From NCBI GenBank assembly GCA_019137255.1, contig WPDH01000461.1, positions 1 through 64,000 of the forward strand: DNA of 64,000 bases, written 5' to 3'. The translations under genes and the position numbers were made by a program. This stretch comes from Corinectria fuckeliana. Its lineage: Eukaryota > Ascomycota > Sordariomycetes > Hypocreales > Nectriaceae. The notes below the pieces were generated by a model, which was not told the DNA's origin, searched no databases, and worked only from the letters and a program-made list of their open reading frames with translations. Every line of letters begins with the position of its first letter. Position 1 is the stretch's first letter. This document shows, piece by piece, positions 24,559-35,279 of this stretch.

Positions 24559-25509
24559 GGCCACATGGTCGACGCTGACCCATGCTTGCCTTCTTCAGCG
24601 TGCCACACACAACCTGCTTGGGGGACGACCCCAAGTCACTACCATCTACCGCTCGGTTTGCGTCTGACGCGGGTAGCAACAAAATGTTTCCTTTCACCTC
24701 TTTGAGCGCCACAATGTACACGATGTATAGAAATACTCACACACACACTCTCTCTCACACACACACGCACACACAAGCAAGCACTCCTGCGCAACAACTC
24801 GCACCAGCCCCGTACGAGGCAAAAAAGTGGTTTCTTTTGGTCAGGTTTACGGCCGTAACTGAAGTTTTCTGGGTCTCGGTTATGGAGGATGGGACAGGCT
24901 AGGCGTTTCTGGGTTATTTTTTTTTGTTTCTTTTATCGGGTGGGTTTAAGAATGTTCTATACTAGCGTTGGCGTAACAAAAAGCTGGGCCATAGGGAAGG
25001 GATTTCGATGGAAAGGAGAAAGACACGGAAAGCACAGCACAGCACAGCACAGCGTAGCGCAGCATAGCGATGGTTGGAATCTTTTTTTTGTGTGAGATTC
25101 GGGCTCATTTGCTGGATGAGCTTTGGCATTTGACGTGGGTTGGGATGTTGTTCCCCTGAGAAGATAGGGGGATCATAATTTCACGTCGATGAGCGTCGTA
25201 ATGATATGCCTTGTAATCTTATAATCTTGACCGGTGCTTTTCGTTCCTTTTTGTGTTGCAGTTTCCCCTCTACGTCCCTACGTCTCGTCATAAAGATCAA
25301 GTGCTTCAACTGCTCACGATGGTATATCATAACCTGAAACCATGCCCCAACGCGTGCCGAGGCTCACTAGAGTAAGTTCATTGCACGCATATCCGTATAC
25401 GTAGTCTGCCAGTTCTATCCTGTCTGTCCTTATCGCACCGCACCTAAGCAAGGCATTCCCAAAACGGTCAAGTTAGTCACAAGAGAACAGTGACCGACCC
25501 AAATGCTTC
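24559..25509. other. Convergent intergenic region with simple repeats
   Basis: This gap lies between the 3' ends of two convergent genes. It contains a CA-rich run (about 24735-24775) and a degenerate CACAG repeat (25034-25065). T-rich stretches at 24917-24935 and 25081-25090 are compatible with 3' processing signals. No gene is supportable. Confidence 0.5.
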
Positions 25510-27687
25510 TCATTTCACACCGACGAACCCGATGCCAGACCGGGCCTTGCGCGCCGCCGCCTTGAGGGCCTGGTCCTCGACGTCGGTCCACTTGACGCTC
25601 AGGTCGTCCCAGTTCTTGCCGGGCGTGTTGTACTCCTTGCGCCACCGCGCCTGGACCTGCTGGAGCCGGGCCATCTCGCGCGGGTCGCCGGAGCCGCTGT
25701 AGATGATGAAGGCGGTGCACGGCGGGAGGGCGGCGTAGATGCGGGTGAGGCGTTCTGTGAGGCGTTGCAGCGCTTGCTCGAGGGGCGCTTTACTCTGGCC
25801 GCCGGCGGTGGTGTCGTCGTCGTCGTCGTCGCGAGGAGGGCCGCCGTCGCTGGAGGAGTTGTCGACGCGGTTCTTGTTCCACCAGCCCTGGAGGGCCTCG
25901 AGCTCTCGCATCCGCGCCCACACAAAGTCGACGCCTCCGCCGCGGATCTCCAGGCCGTCTGCGTCGCCGTTGACGGCTCGAATCACGTTGTCGGTCACGT
26001 CTTCGTCCGTCTTGCATCCAAGCTGGTATGTCGCGCCGGCTCCCGCGCCCTTGGACGGATCACCCCAGTCGATGGCGGCGCTCGTCTTGCCAACCTCAAG
26101 GCCACCAACCTCTCCACCTTGAGCCTTGTAAGCGGTTCCGGCTCGTGCCAGTCTCCGAAAGAGGTTCTCGCCCTGGGCGTCTGAGGTTCCCCAAGTCTTG
26201 CCCTTCTCGCACTTCTGCTTGATCAGGTCCAGGCAGGTCTTGGCGTCCTCGATGCTGTTGTGTCCGCTGGCGCCGCCCTTTTGGATCTCGCGGGAAAGGT
26301 ACTTCTGCGCGAGGTACTTGAGTGAGGATTTGAGAGGGGGTCCTCGCGGATGCGGGTAGATGATGGATGTGTCGACAATGAAGGGGTGTGAGAGCTGCAG
26401 AGCTTTGGTGTCTGATTCCAATGAGTGGCCCACCAAGATAGTTTGGGGGTGTAGGATGTCGAGGAGCTTTTTCTGAATATCGCCGAGAGTAGTGGTTACA
26501 GGGGCCAGCATCTCCTCAGTGATGCCGGAATATCGGGTGACGTAGTCGGTGATGGGCTTATCGGGCTTCACCAGCTCGTCGAGAACCACCTCGCCCGACC
26601 AGTCTACGACACTGAGGCGCGTGAGGGAGAACTCGTTCTCACCGGTCATGCACATCTCGCAGTCCAGTGCCAACACTTCTCTGCCAGCCGTGACACTGCC
26701 TTGTTGGATGTCCTTCTCAGGCACGTCTCCATCCTCGAGCTTGCCAACCTTTGTGACAACCCAACCTTCGGGAGCGGCGAATTCCTCCCTTCGAGGCCCT
26801 TCTGGTAGTAGTGCCGGATGAATGAGATAGCCATTATCAGCTAGGTCGTCGACTGTGCAGAGGAATTCCGTGATGCGAGTCCTCTCATTTCTCCATCCTT
26901 GAGGTTCTGACGCTGGCTTGACTCCCTTCTTACCATTCTCCTTCTTGGAATTCGGCGCGGTGAGAAACGCGGTCATTGGCGAATGCATCTTTCCGTGTCT
27001 ATCGTCGCCCGGCGTTTTGACTGGCCAGAGATGAGGAAACATGTCTGCAAAGGATTGCAGCGCCTCGGGGAGTTGCTCCTTCTTCAGCGGGCGGGGATAA
27101 TACTCGTCGGAAGAGTTTGGAGCTGGCGTTTCCTCCGTGGGTGCGTCAGCGTTGTATGCGGAGAAATCCACAGCTTCCTTGAACATGGCTTCTTCAAGGC
27201 CGGGTATCATGATGGCGACGATCTTTCGGAAGGCGGGACGATGGGTGATGCCGACCCATTGAGGCCCCGGGCCGTCGGCGAATATGTAGGTGACGAGATC
27301 GCGGAGATTGGAGAGGTTGATCTTGGATTGCAGGCGCGCATTGGGCGAGAAAGCGATGGTGGGGTAGTTGCTCTTCCCGGGCTTGGGCACCTTCTTGAGC
27401 TTCTTGTTGGGTCGAGTGACGACCTGCCACTCTCCGCCGCCGTCGTCGACATCGTGGGGCATTGCGCGCTTGAGACTGCTGTCGCTCTGGGTTTGAGGCT
27501 GGCTCTCGGCGGCCTGAGCTGCATCTGCCTGGGGTTTGGCGTCGTCGGGCTGCTCCGCTCGCTGAAGCGCATCTTGAAGCGCGCCAGGAAGGGCCTGGGG
27601 GCCTGGCTCGGCCGAGGAAGGGTTGCCTATGACGGTGAGGGCATGTTCGACGGCGTGCTTTGTTCTTCTTTGCGAATGCTTACCCAT
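25510..27687 (-). CDS. REX1: RNA exonuclease REX1 (DEDDh family)
   Basis: This is a single-exon gene of 725 residues. The nuclease domain (about 335-490) carries ALDCEMC (Asp342, Glu344; Exo I), LVGHSLESDTKAL (Asp426; Exo II) and HNSIEDA (His476, Asp481; Exo III), the full DEDDh set. The ExoI spelling LDCEMC and the long N-terminal extension match the REX1/RNH70 branch rather than REX3 or REX4. Yeast Rex1 trims the 3' ends of 5S rRNA, 5.8S rRNA and tRNA in the nucleus. The N-terminus is basic (GKHSQRRTK), with a Lys-rich stretch at 95-105 that could serve nuclear targeting. The protein is longer than the yeast one (about 550), mainly through low-complexity N- and C-terminal extensions. Its promoter is shared with the divergent gene that starts 620 bp away. 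Confidence 0.9.
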   Translation of the reverse strand: MGKHSQRRTKHAVEHALTVIGNPSSAEPGPQALPGALQDALQRAEQPDDAKPQADAAQAAESQPQTQSDSSLKRAMPHDVDDGGGEWQVVTRPNKKLKKVPKPGKSNYPTIAFSPNARLQSKINLSNLRDLVTYIFADGPGPQWVGITHRPAFRKIVAIMIPGLEEAMFKEAVDFSAYNADAPTEETPAPNSSDEYYPRPLKKEQLPEALQSFADMFPHLWPVKTPGDDRHGKMHSPMTAFLTAPNSKKENGKKGVKPASEPQGWRNERTRITEFLCTVDDLADNGYLIHPALLPEGPRREEFAAPEGWVVTKVGKLEDGDVPEKDIQQGSVTAGREVLALDCEMCMTGENEFSLTRLSVVDWSGEVVLDELVKPDKPITDYVTRYSGITEEMLAPVTTTLGDIQKKLLDILHPQTILVGHSLESDTKALQLSHPFIVDTSIIYPHPRGPPLKSSLKYLAQKYLSREIQKGGASGHNSIEDAKTCLDLIKQKCEKGKTWGTSDAQGENLFRRLARAGTAYKAQGGEVGGLEVGKTSAAIDWGDPSKGAGAGATYQLGCKTDEDVTDNVIRAVNGDADGLEIRGGGVDFVWARMRELEALQGWWNKNRVDNSSSDGGPPRDDDDDDTTAGGQSKAPLEQALQRLTERLTRIYAALPPCTAFIIYSGSGDPREMARLQQVQARWRKEYNTPGKNWDDLSVKWTDVEDQALKAAARKARSGIGFVGVK

Positions 27688-28306
27688 TGCGGCTGCCTAG
27701 AAACGAGTGCGGCTGATGCGCACCGTCAGCGGGAAGAAAGGCAGTATGTGTGTGCGTGTTTGCTGTGAGCGAGGGTTTGTCCGAGTGAGGTTGTGCTGGT
27801 TGATGCTGAGAAGTTGTAGATGCTAAAAAACTTCCCTCAAGACTGGCTGGCGCAAACTGGGGACAAGCTCCAAGTTAATCGATAAGGAGGCCGGTACTCC
27901 GTACGTACCGACAGGCTTCTAGTACTAGACTCGGAGCAAGAAGAAGTGGGCAGAGGTGGCTCCTGCCATGAGATGGCTGGGGCTCTGGGGCCTTCTCGGA
28001 CCAATCAGCGTCAATGCACCCTTGCTCCCTTTGGTTGAAGCTCTTTACGCGCTTTTTGGACTGCGACTTTGTGACGCGACCCATCCATCCATCTCCTTTG
28101 CATAGAAGGCTGGAAGTGTCACCGCCTTGTTCAACAACTTCCCCATTTATTGGTGGGACGCAGTACCCTCGCTTGGACGAGTTTCACTGTTTCTCGCACG
28201 TTTACACTGTAATTTTTTCTCTTTCTCTTTTTCTACCTACATAACCGCCGTCTTGCTGCCTTATTGCTTGTCTGTCTGTCTGTCTGTCGCATTGTGTCGC
28301 AAGCCA
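27688..28306. promoter_or_regulatory. Bidirectional promoter, REX1 and Mis18-like gene
   Basis: These 619 bp separate two divergent start codons. The side facing the plus-strand gene has a CT-rich stretch (28214-28235) and a TCTG/TGTC tetranucleotide run (28269-28288) just before the ATG. No TATA box is clear. Neither strand holds a plausible gene. Confidence 0.5.
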
Positions 28307-29581
28307 ATGTCACCCGTCGCCGTCAAGTGCGCCAAGTGCGCCGTCAAGTTGGGCACCGTCGATAACCTCTGGGTCCAGGTCGGCAATGGATACCTTGCCC
28401 CGGTCCCCTATTCTGATCGAGTATTTGAACTCATGATATCAAGTTCTGGAGCAATATGGCTGGGAGAATCAGGCACCATTGTGGAAGGCTGGTAAGTCAC
28501 ATCTCGCCAGACTCAGTTTCAGACTCATACTTACCGATGAACCTTCTGGCCATGAATAGCAAGCTTCAAAACATCACCTGTTCATCGTGTAGCGCACTGC
28601 TTGGTTCACAATGTCTGAACAGCACCCCCAATGACGCCCTCACGGAGTAGGTTGTCTCACAAAACGCTTGCACATTGCCTATCATAACTAAGTCTTCAAA
28701 GGGGACAATACCTATTCCTTAACAAATCCATCACCATCAAGTCGACTGTCGATGGACGGCGCAGGATTGATCCAAAGATTCAGCACTCTCTCCAATGGAC
28801 CGTCGACGCCACTATGATAAACGCAGATGAATACAGCTCCGAGTCGGCTGAGGGCCAGTCCCCCGAACCCGCTCCTCAGCATAATCGCCAGAGTCGAGGG
28901 GCAAGCGTCGGAGCTCCCCATGACTCACAGCTTGACTTTCAACTGGACCCTGAAGTGGCGTCTGCCTTTCAGTCCGTCATGTCATATATTGAGCGAGAAC
29001 TTGGTACCGTCCATAAGTTCATAGCCGCTGTGCGCGCCGCCGGCGAGGAGCAACAGAAGAAGCAAACCGCCATTCTTCAAGATGAGCTAACCAAGGCCAA
29101 GGCAGAGCTTGACCAACTAAAGAATGGAAACTTGGAGCTTAAGGAGCAGTTGGAACAGACCAACCAGGTTGCTAAGGAGGCCATCGATACAGCCAGAGGA
29201 CTTGCATCAGAGCTCTCCATGCTTAAAGAAGATGCTGGGCGGATTGGGACTGCTCTCAGCAGTCGTGTTGTCCCATCACCTGCAAATAACTTTCAGTACA
29301 GCCGAACGACTGGCCTCAAACGATCGTCTTTGATGAGAGACGACGACGGCGACGACGAATCCGGCACCAACCCCCCGAAACGCGTGGCCATGACACCGGA
29401 TCTCACCAGTGCAACGCAACCACGTCATTCTAGCATAGGCGGATCACAACGCTCTTCTCCTATAGTTGCCAGTGTGAGTCGAAGAAACGGCCTCTTAGCC
29501 CGCCCACCACGGAGGTCCTCGGGGATTTTCGGAGACGAAAAGCGTCAAAGCGAAGAACCGAAAGAAATTATGGACCATTGA
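28307..29581 (+). CDS. Yippee/Mis18-type zinc domain protein with coiled coil
   Basis: There are three exons, 28307-28491, 28560-28646 and 28702-29581 (383 residues). Introns have GTAAGT and GTAGGT donors. The N-terminal 120 residues hold two CxxC pairs, VKCAKCAVKLG and ITCSSCSALLG, about 70 residues apart, each followed by LG. That is the layout of the Mis18/Yippee/cereblon beta-tent fold with one zinc. Residues about 195-265 form a charged heptad-like coiled coil rich in E, K, L and Q. The C-terminal third is Ser/Arg-rich and disordered with a basic NPPKRV stretch. S. pombe Mis18 is a kinetochore-loading factor for CENP-A and also combines such a domain with a coiled coil, so a centromere role is a reasonable guess but unproven. 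The start is the first ATG after the pyrimidine tract. Confidence 0.65.
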
Positions 29582-29621
29582 GGACAGGAACATCTCGTCA
29601 GTCTCACGCGGAGGTGTCAAG

Positions 29622-31342
29622 CTACGGGCTGAAGTCTGCCGCTAGGATCTCACGACCTAAGTTCGCCAAAGCATCAATTTGCTTGAGTACGGCATACTCG
29701 AAGAACTGCCGGGACTGATCACTCGTTGGATTTTGTCTCCAAGCATTGATGAGCGACAGTTCCTGGTCTCGGCCTGGTAACTGGTCGATGTCTCTCAGCA
29801 TTTCTCGCGCAGAGACCGAGAGCTCCCACTCTGCAGCATAGCCTTTGGGTGTTTGTTGCAATGCCATGAGGAGTAGCATCTGGCACAGTGATACTTGGTC
29901 AATCTCTTGGATCGTCTGCAGGGCTTTCTGGTTGAAGTTTCCCTTGGATGATGACATGGCATTCATGGAGTCGCTCAAAACAGCCGTGTCAGCTGCTGTG
30001 TTGGCAAGCAGCTTGCCGATCAGGAATAGGCCCTTGGCTCGGACGGGATGAAAGGGAGCCACGTATCGGTACGGATCGCAGGCCGTGGCCACATGGCACG
30101 CTATAGCCAAAGCGTACGTGAAGTTGCCTTCTTCTGCGTAGTAGATGGATATCTCCGTCAACACCTGAGGCAGCGGTGCCACGCCCCAGAACCCTGCGTT
30201 GGCAATTGGTTGACACTTTCGGTATTGGGCTTTCAGGGCTCTTCGGCGTTCATCCAGCGAATTTGCCGTTTCTCTCAAGTCTATGATTTGGGCCGCATCC
30301 TCGCTGTATGTGTGTGCAAGCGCTGCTTTGGTGTCGTTGGTGGCGGCTGGGTGGTGCCGGAGTTTTGATGGATCAGATACCAAGCTCCCGAGGTTCAAGT
30401 CGACATTGGGAGAGAGGGCGCACACTTGATAAATGTTCAAGTCTTGTTTGCACCGCAGGCATTGGCAGGAGAAGTTGTATGGAGACAGCGCTTCTCTCCG
30501 CTTGGATAACGGATATGTATAATCTAGATGGAGCGATGTGAGAAGGGGTAGTATGTAAAACGAGGATGCGCGGGTGAGACACAAACCTGTGTAAGAAATT
30601 TCAATCTCATCGCCAGCTTGGATGAGCGCCTCTGCCCTGAGGATGGCTTTTCTTCCGATGAACTGAACCATGGCGTTTGGGATGCAGGAGTGGTTGACCA
30701 TGGCGAGCGTGGGCTCGAGAAAGATGCCCACCTGGCCGAGGTCTGCGTCGTGTCTGTGAAAGGCATTCGTCTGGATCTGTGTGGACGGTGAGACGAGCCT
30801 TTGAGTGTGTGTGAAATATCGAGGAAGCATACCTTACATAGCAGCTCTACCGCCTTTTGGACATTATCCCGAGTCGTCTCCAAGCCGGCAAACGCAGCAG
30901 CCCCCATAGCCATCATCTCCATGTCGGCCCACCTCGCACTCCGCCTCCACGCGTCGACGTTGCCCTCGAGCGGGCGCAGCGCGCGGCCGATGCCGGGCTC
31001 GAGCAGCGCCTGGACGACGGCGCGCACCGGCGTGGGCAAGCCGGGGCGGCCCTGGGCGGCGACGCGGCGCAGCGCCTTGCACTCCTTGGCGTGGACGGCG
31101 GCCCAGGCGGCGGCCTGGCACGCGGCGTCGCAGTAGGCCGACGCGTGGCAGCGCGAGCAGGCGCGCGGCGTGCCGGGCTTGAGGCAGTGCGCGCACACAG
31201 AGCCGGCGTGCGAGAGCGCCGGGAGGAGGACGGCCGGCGCGAAGGGGAGGATGGTGGTGCCCGGCGTGAAGGCGCGGGTTGCGTATAGGGCGCGGCCCTT
31301 GGTGGCGTGCGGGCCGACTTGGACGGCTGGTGGCTGTGACAT
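29622..31342 (-). CDS. SET and MYND domain protein (SMYD-like)
   Basis: There are three exons in transcript order, 31342-30833, 30776-30587 and 30523-29622 (533 residues). The MYND zinc finger spans residues 50-88 (Cys50, 53, 62, 65, 71, 75, His84, Cys88) and is inserted in a split SET domain. NHSCIPNA (about 197-204) is the AdoMet-binding motif, and EISYTDYTYP (about 230) is the second SET block, restored exactly by intron 2. CQCLRC is the post-SET cysteine cluster. The C-terminal 250 residues are helical, as in SMYD proteins. Such enzymes methylate lysines on histones or other proteins; the substrate cannot be inferred. Exon 1 is much more GC-rich than the rest. Its stop lies about 40 bp from the end of the convergent zinc-domain gene, so the 3' UTRs probably overlap. 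Confidence 0.85.
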
Positions 31343-31736
31343 GCTGGACTTTTTCTTTTCTGCTCTGCCCTGCTCTTTTATGTAATTTTAGGGAGTTGTG
31401 AGTCGGGAGTTGCCGTTCTGTGAGTGTTCGTGCGTCGCCATCTGTGGTTGATGTTGAGAGATGGGGGGGGGCATGGAGTTGTCAGTGAAATTCTCTTCGC
31501 ACTGGGTGTCCAAGTAAGTAGGCATATGGGCCTTAACCGACCATGACCACAACTGGTTTCACGACAAATTATAAGATGAATAAAAACATGCATTAGCTAG
31601 ACTTCGTAATCACCTTGCTAGCTATCTAGTTATTAGGCCCAACGCGATAAACACATCGCACGGGCCAATATGAATATACAGTTCTAACACTCGTTCCCAA
31701 GACGCTTACAAGCTCACTCATTAATGACATCCACCT
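31343..31736. other. Intergenic region between SIL1 and the SET-MYND gene
   Basis: This contains the promoter of the minus-strand SET-MYND gene and the 3' UTR of the minus-strand SIL1 gene. It holds a run of G residues (31461-31469) and an AT-rich part at 31565-31640. No coding sequence is seen. Confidence 0.5.
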
Positions 31737-32993
31737 CTATAGATCCTCATGACGAGGGACAGCCTTGTCATTCTTCCGCACCCCCGCCAGCCGGTCATGC
31801 AAGTCCCTGCTCCAGTGCGCGCTGTCCCGTTTATTTGCCTTCATTATCCTCTCGGCGTGGTAGTCCCAGCAGCCTTCCTCCGTCTGGCCCTCGGTCGTGC
31901 GACACTCGGCATCGCTCAGCCTGGGCGTGCGAGGCCACTGTCCCGGCTTCGCGCCCATGTCGCCGTCTAGGAACGTGTCAATGACCACCTGGCCGACCTT
32001 TCGCTGTGCGGTGGCCCACTCCTTGCCCTCGGGGACCAACACCTCGAGGAGGTTCCGCATGCCGTTGCCTTCTAGGAACTTGGCTCTGATGGAGTCGCTC
32101 TTGATGAGGCCGTTGATGGCGGCGGCCTTAGCCTTGGCCCTTGAGGCGGATTGCTTTGCGTCCCCGCCTGGGGTGGTCGTGTCCGATGGCATGAAGCTTG
32201 AGTAGAAGGCCTCGCTCAGGGGCTTGCCGTTCTTCGGGCACTTGAACTCCATGATGCCGGACCACTCCTTGCTGACCTCCTTTAGTGCCGTCGGGTTGTT
32301 TTGCAGAGCGCCGGCGAGGATGGCCGCGGCTTGTTGGTCTCGAGGAGTGGCACTCTCGGCCGACGCGAGTTCCTGATCGGCCATCAAGCAAAACAGCGCC
32401 TTCAACACTGCCAAGTCCTCGGTGATCTTCACGCCGTAGTAGATGTCGTGGGACAGTTCTTCCATCCCTTCCAAGGCATCGTCAAACGCCTTGCCGCCAT
32501 CGCTCGTACCACTCTTCAGCATCTTCATGGCCTTGAAGAAAGGATGTGTCTCGTACTCTGGCTGTGGCTCCTTGATCTTGCCGACTGTCTCGTACTCCGG
32601 CGCACCTCTGGGGATATGAGGGGCGTCGGGCTGTTCAGGCTCCACAATGAGAAGTGCCTGGTCCACCGGCAAGCCCTCCAGCGAGGGATCCGCCTCGTCG
32701 GGGACATTGATCTTGGCCTCCTTCTTGCCTGTCCAAATATTTAGGCGGATGTGGAGTCCATTGGGGATTTCTTGGTCGTCGCGAACGACCTGGAACTCTT
32801 CTCCGGGCTGGAACACGCGGGGGTAACACTCGTCTGGGTTTGAGGTGTGGCAGATAAGGTCAACATCTGCAGAGGGTGAAGGCTGTGACGAAGAAGAGGC
32901 CTGGGCTGGTGCTGCGAGGATGCACACCAAGACCCCAAAGATCATGGCGAGAAGGAATGACAGCGAGGTTGCCCTTGCCCTTGAAGGTGCCAT
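31737..32993 (-). CDS. SIL1: ER nucleotide exchange factor SIL1
   Basis: This is a single-exon gene of 418 residues from the ATG at 32993. That start places a clean signal peptide (core LSFLLAMIFGVLVCILAAPAQA) at the N-terminus; an in-frame ATG at 33035 would add 14 residues. The mature protein begins near DLICHTSNPDECYPRVFQP, a block shared by fungal SIL1 proteins, and continues with GLHIRLN and KEAKINVPDE. A helical armadillo-like body follows. The C-terminus is HEDL, an HDEL-type ER retrieval signal. SIL1 releases ADP from the lumenal Hsp70 Kar2/BiP and so supports protein import and folding. The conserved cysteine pair at the N-terminus is present. Confidence 0.9.
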   Translation of the reverse strand: MAPSRARATSLSFLLAMIFGVLVCILAAPAQASSSSQPSPSADVDLICHTSNPDECYPRVFQPGEEFQVVRDDQEIPNGLHIRLNIWTGKKEAKINVPDEADPSLEGLPVDQALLIVEPEQPDAPHIPRGAPEYETVGKIKEPQPEYETHPFFKAMKMLKSGTSDGGKAFDDALEGMEELSHDIYYGVKITEDLAVLKALFCLMADQELASAESATPRDQQAAAILAGALQNNPTALKEVSKEWSGIMEFKCPKNGKPLSEAFYSSFMPSDTTTPGGDAKQSASRAKAKAAAINGLIKSDSIRAKFLEGNGMRNLLEVLVPEGKEWATAQRKVGQVVIDTFLDGDMGAKPGQWPRTPRLSDAECRTTEGQTEEGCWDYHAERIMKANKRDSAHWSRDLHDRLAGVRKNDKAVPRHEDL

Positions 32994-34264
32994 CTTTGCT
33001 GATACGAGGGTTCTGTGCCTGGTTCGTCCACCCAAACGGACTGTGCGAGTTGAAGGGTTGGGCGCTCAAGGGATGCGAGATGTGGTGACCAGAGGCGTCT
33101 TAGTGGCGGAGTGTTTCAGGGTGTTAATATTGAGGGCAGGGCGTTTTCAGAGGGGTATCATGCGAAATTGAGACTGAGGATTGAATTATCGGCCAGCCGG
33201 ATTCGGGTCGGAGGGAATATAAGTCTAAGGGAGAACTCAGGAAGGGAAGAGAACAGCGAGCCCGTGTTGACGAGTCAATCCAAATGTAATGGAAAGGACA
33301 CTTCACATCGAAGGATCGAAGTCGCTAGAACTTTAGTCTAGCAGACTTGCAACTTGGCAACATCAAAGTGCCACTTTTGGGGGACGTAAGCTAGTACTTC
33401 GTAGGTGAATTTTGGCACTTTCTCATTGGCCCAAACGCCGTGATCGGCCGGCTTAGTCATTGTCTCCATTACCGACGTTGCCAACTACTAACCCCACCAT
33501 CGAAGATTCAATCATCAACCAAAGCAGCTTTGAAGACTTCAGTGGGAGGGGTTAATGACAAGGACAAAACGTTAGTATTAAGGGTCTAGGCGAGTGAAAT
33601 CGAATGATATAAACTCAGTAGACACAAAGTGGCCTACCAAAAAAAGGCAATTCGTCCCCAACCTATCCCGCACTCAATGTGCCCTAGTGCTCCCCTAGGA
33701 AGGCTTCAGACTCCATGAAACTATACCTATTTACAGAGCAGGGCGCCCAGTATTGGGAATGTCTCACCACAACAGCCCATCCCTTCAAGCACCACTGATG
33801 GCAGCAAAAAGAGCGGCAGGTTCCGGTGATGAGTTCGAAGATCGGCAAGTGCTGCGAGAAGTGTTGCCTGATTGTTGATTTGCATCACGCGAGAGATCAG
33901 TCCGTTCATGTGGGTTTTCCCGCATCTATCTCGGCGCCTGATGCGCGGGTGGCTGTTGGGCGCATAGCCTGGGGCGGCTGGGAGGATAAGACCACGCACC
34001 GACGACCATCATGTATAGAACACCTTGTCTCAGTATGACTTCAAGCAGTTCAAATAGCTCCCAGAAAGGGGTCATGAGGAGACTACTGAGCGGGAACGGC
34101 TCGTTTGTCGTCATATGCATTCAAGGGCGCGGCTGGTGTAAGTGGGACATTGCCACGGCGAAGGTTAGGTATAAGTACGGCAAGCGAGTAAGCCAAGTTG
34201 AAGATTCAGCGATATCAACCGCAATACCAATCCCGACTCTCTTCCATTTTTCAACATCCGAAGC
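32994..34264. other. Intergenic region, SIL1 promoter to small secreted ORF
   Basis: This is the promoter side of SIL1 (minus) and, further on, of the small secreted ORF (plus). A TATA-like TATAAGTA lies at 34171-34178, about 90 bp before that ORF. Reading frames in 33727-33999 and 33811-34120 are short and unconvincing. No other gene is recognised. Confidence 0.4.
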
Positions 34265-34510
34265 ATGTTTTCTTTCAGGCTCTCTCTGTTCGTCTTCTTC
34301 TTTGTCTGGACGATTGGCCTGAACGCCGCGCCCGCGATGCACCGCCACAGGGCTATTCATGCTGGGCTCATGCATCAGCACCAACACCACATAAAATCAG
34401 AGGCAACTGCGCCAGCGCCTCATGTTCTTTTCGAGCCGAGCGATAAGCCTAGCAACAGCTCACCGCCACAGAGCTTGCTCGAATTTGCAGGTCAGGGCGA
34501 GAGTGTATAG
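34265..34510 (+). CDS. Candidate small secreted His-rich peptide
   Basis: This is an 81-residue ORF with a strong signal peptide (MFSFRLSLFVFFFVWTIG, cleavage probably after NAAPA near residue 24). The mature part is His-rich (MHRHRAIHAGLMHQHQHH) and then Ser/Pro-rich, without cysteine. A TATA-like box lies about 90 bp upstream. The ORF ends at TAG 34508-34510, but the same frame continues with DDYLSELVDACDATFVAS and then meets a GTTAGT donor-like site at 34567. The true product may therefore be longer and cysteine-containing, either through a stop lost in mRNA or because this copy is broken. No family is recognised. Secretion is inferred from the signal sequence only. Confidence 0.45.
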   Translation: MFSFRLSLFVFFFVWTIGLNAAPAMHRHRAIHAGLMHQHQHHIKSEATAPAPHVLFEPSDKPSNSSPPQSLLEFAGQGESV

Positions 34511-35279
34511 GATGACTATCTTTCTGAGCTTGTGGATGCTTGCGACGCCACATTTGTGGCTTCATGGTTAGTAGAAATAACATTTGATTCACTGTTACGT
34601 TTGTTGACTCAAGTAGATGGGAGCAACTGCAGATGGTGGTTTATGAGGGCGGTTGTGATTACGACCTACAAAAGACACGAATATTAGTACATGGATAACT
34701 ACAAATGGGACTTTAATGGTGGATCTAATCAAGTATGTACGAGTGTTTATAGTAGAGGGAGTTTCAAGCGTCGCTTTTTGTGTCGGTGATTCCGGTTCAG
34801 TATTTACGGCATAGTTACACACACACTTCATTTTATTTACTACTCATTAATAACTAGTCTCTTCGACCAGCCTGAGTATGATCTACCTATGATCTGGTGT
34901 GCTAGGCAGTATTGGTCTTTCTCGCCGGCTGTGGGGATACGTACCTGCAGGGAACAAGCTCACGCCAGCACGGGCCATGTCACGTCCACTCTCGCGCCGT
35001 TGTTGACCCGGGATTCTCCAATTATAGACACGGGCCGGGAGCTATGAGAGCAGGTCTCCTAATTATCCCAACGTCAAGGTGTCAAAGCAGTTTCCGCGAC
35101 TCGACTTCAATGCTCCAAGCGACCACGACCCGGACCGCCCACCGCTGCGCCGTCCTCCTCGCCCCGAGCGCTCACTGAACTTCACTCCTCTGGGATCGCC
35201 CGGCAGCCCTACGACGTTCCTTTACTCCCCAACGCCCTCAACCCCTGCGGGCTTCCAATAAACCACCCCGACCGACACC
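34511..35279. other. Intergenic region before glutaredoxin gene
   Basis: The first 230 bp keep partial open frame downstream of the small secreted ORF (see findings). The remainder is GC-balanced leader and promoter for the glutaredoxin gene, with pyrimidine- and C-rich sequence from about 35100 to 35279. An open frame at 35079-35261 (plus) is compositionally biased and not supported as a gene. Confidence 0.4.

Noticed and set aside
26983..27768. 261-codon open frame on the plus strand
   Set aside because: It is antisense to REX1 and has no domain content.
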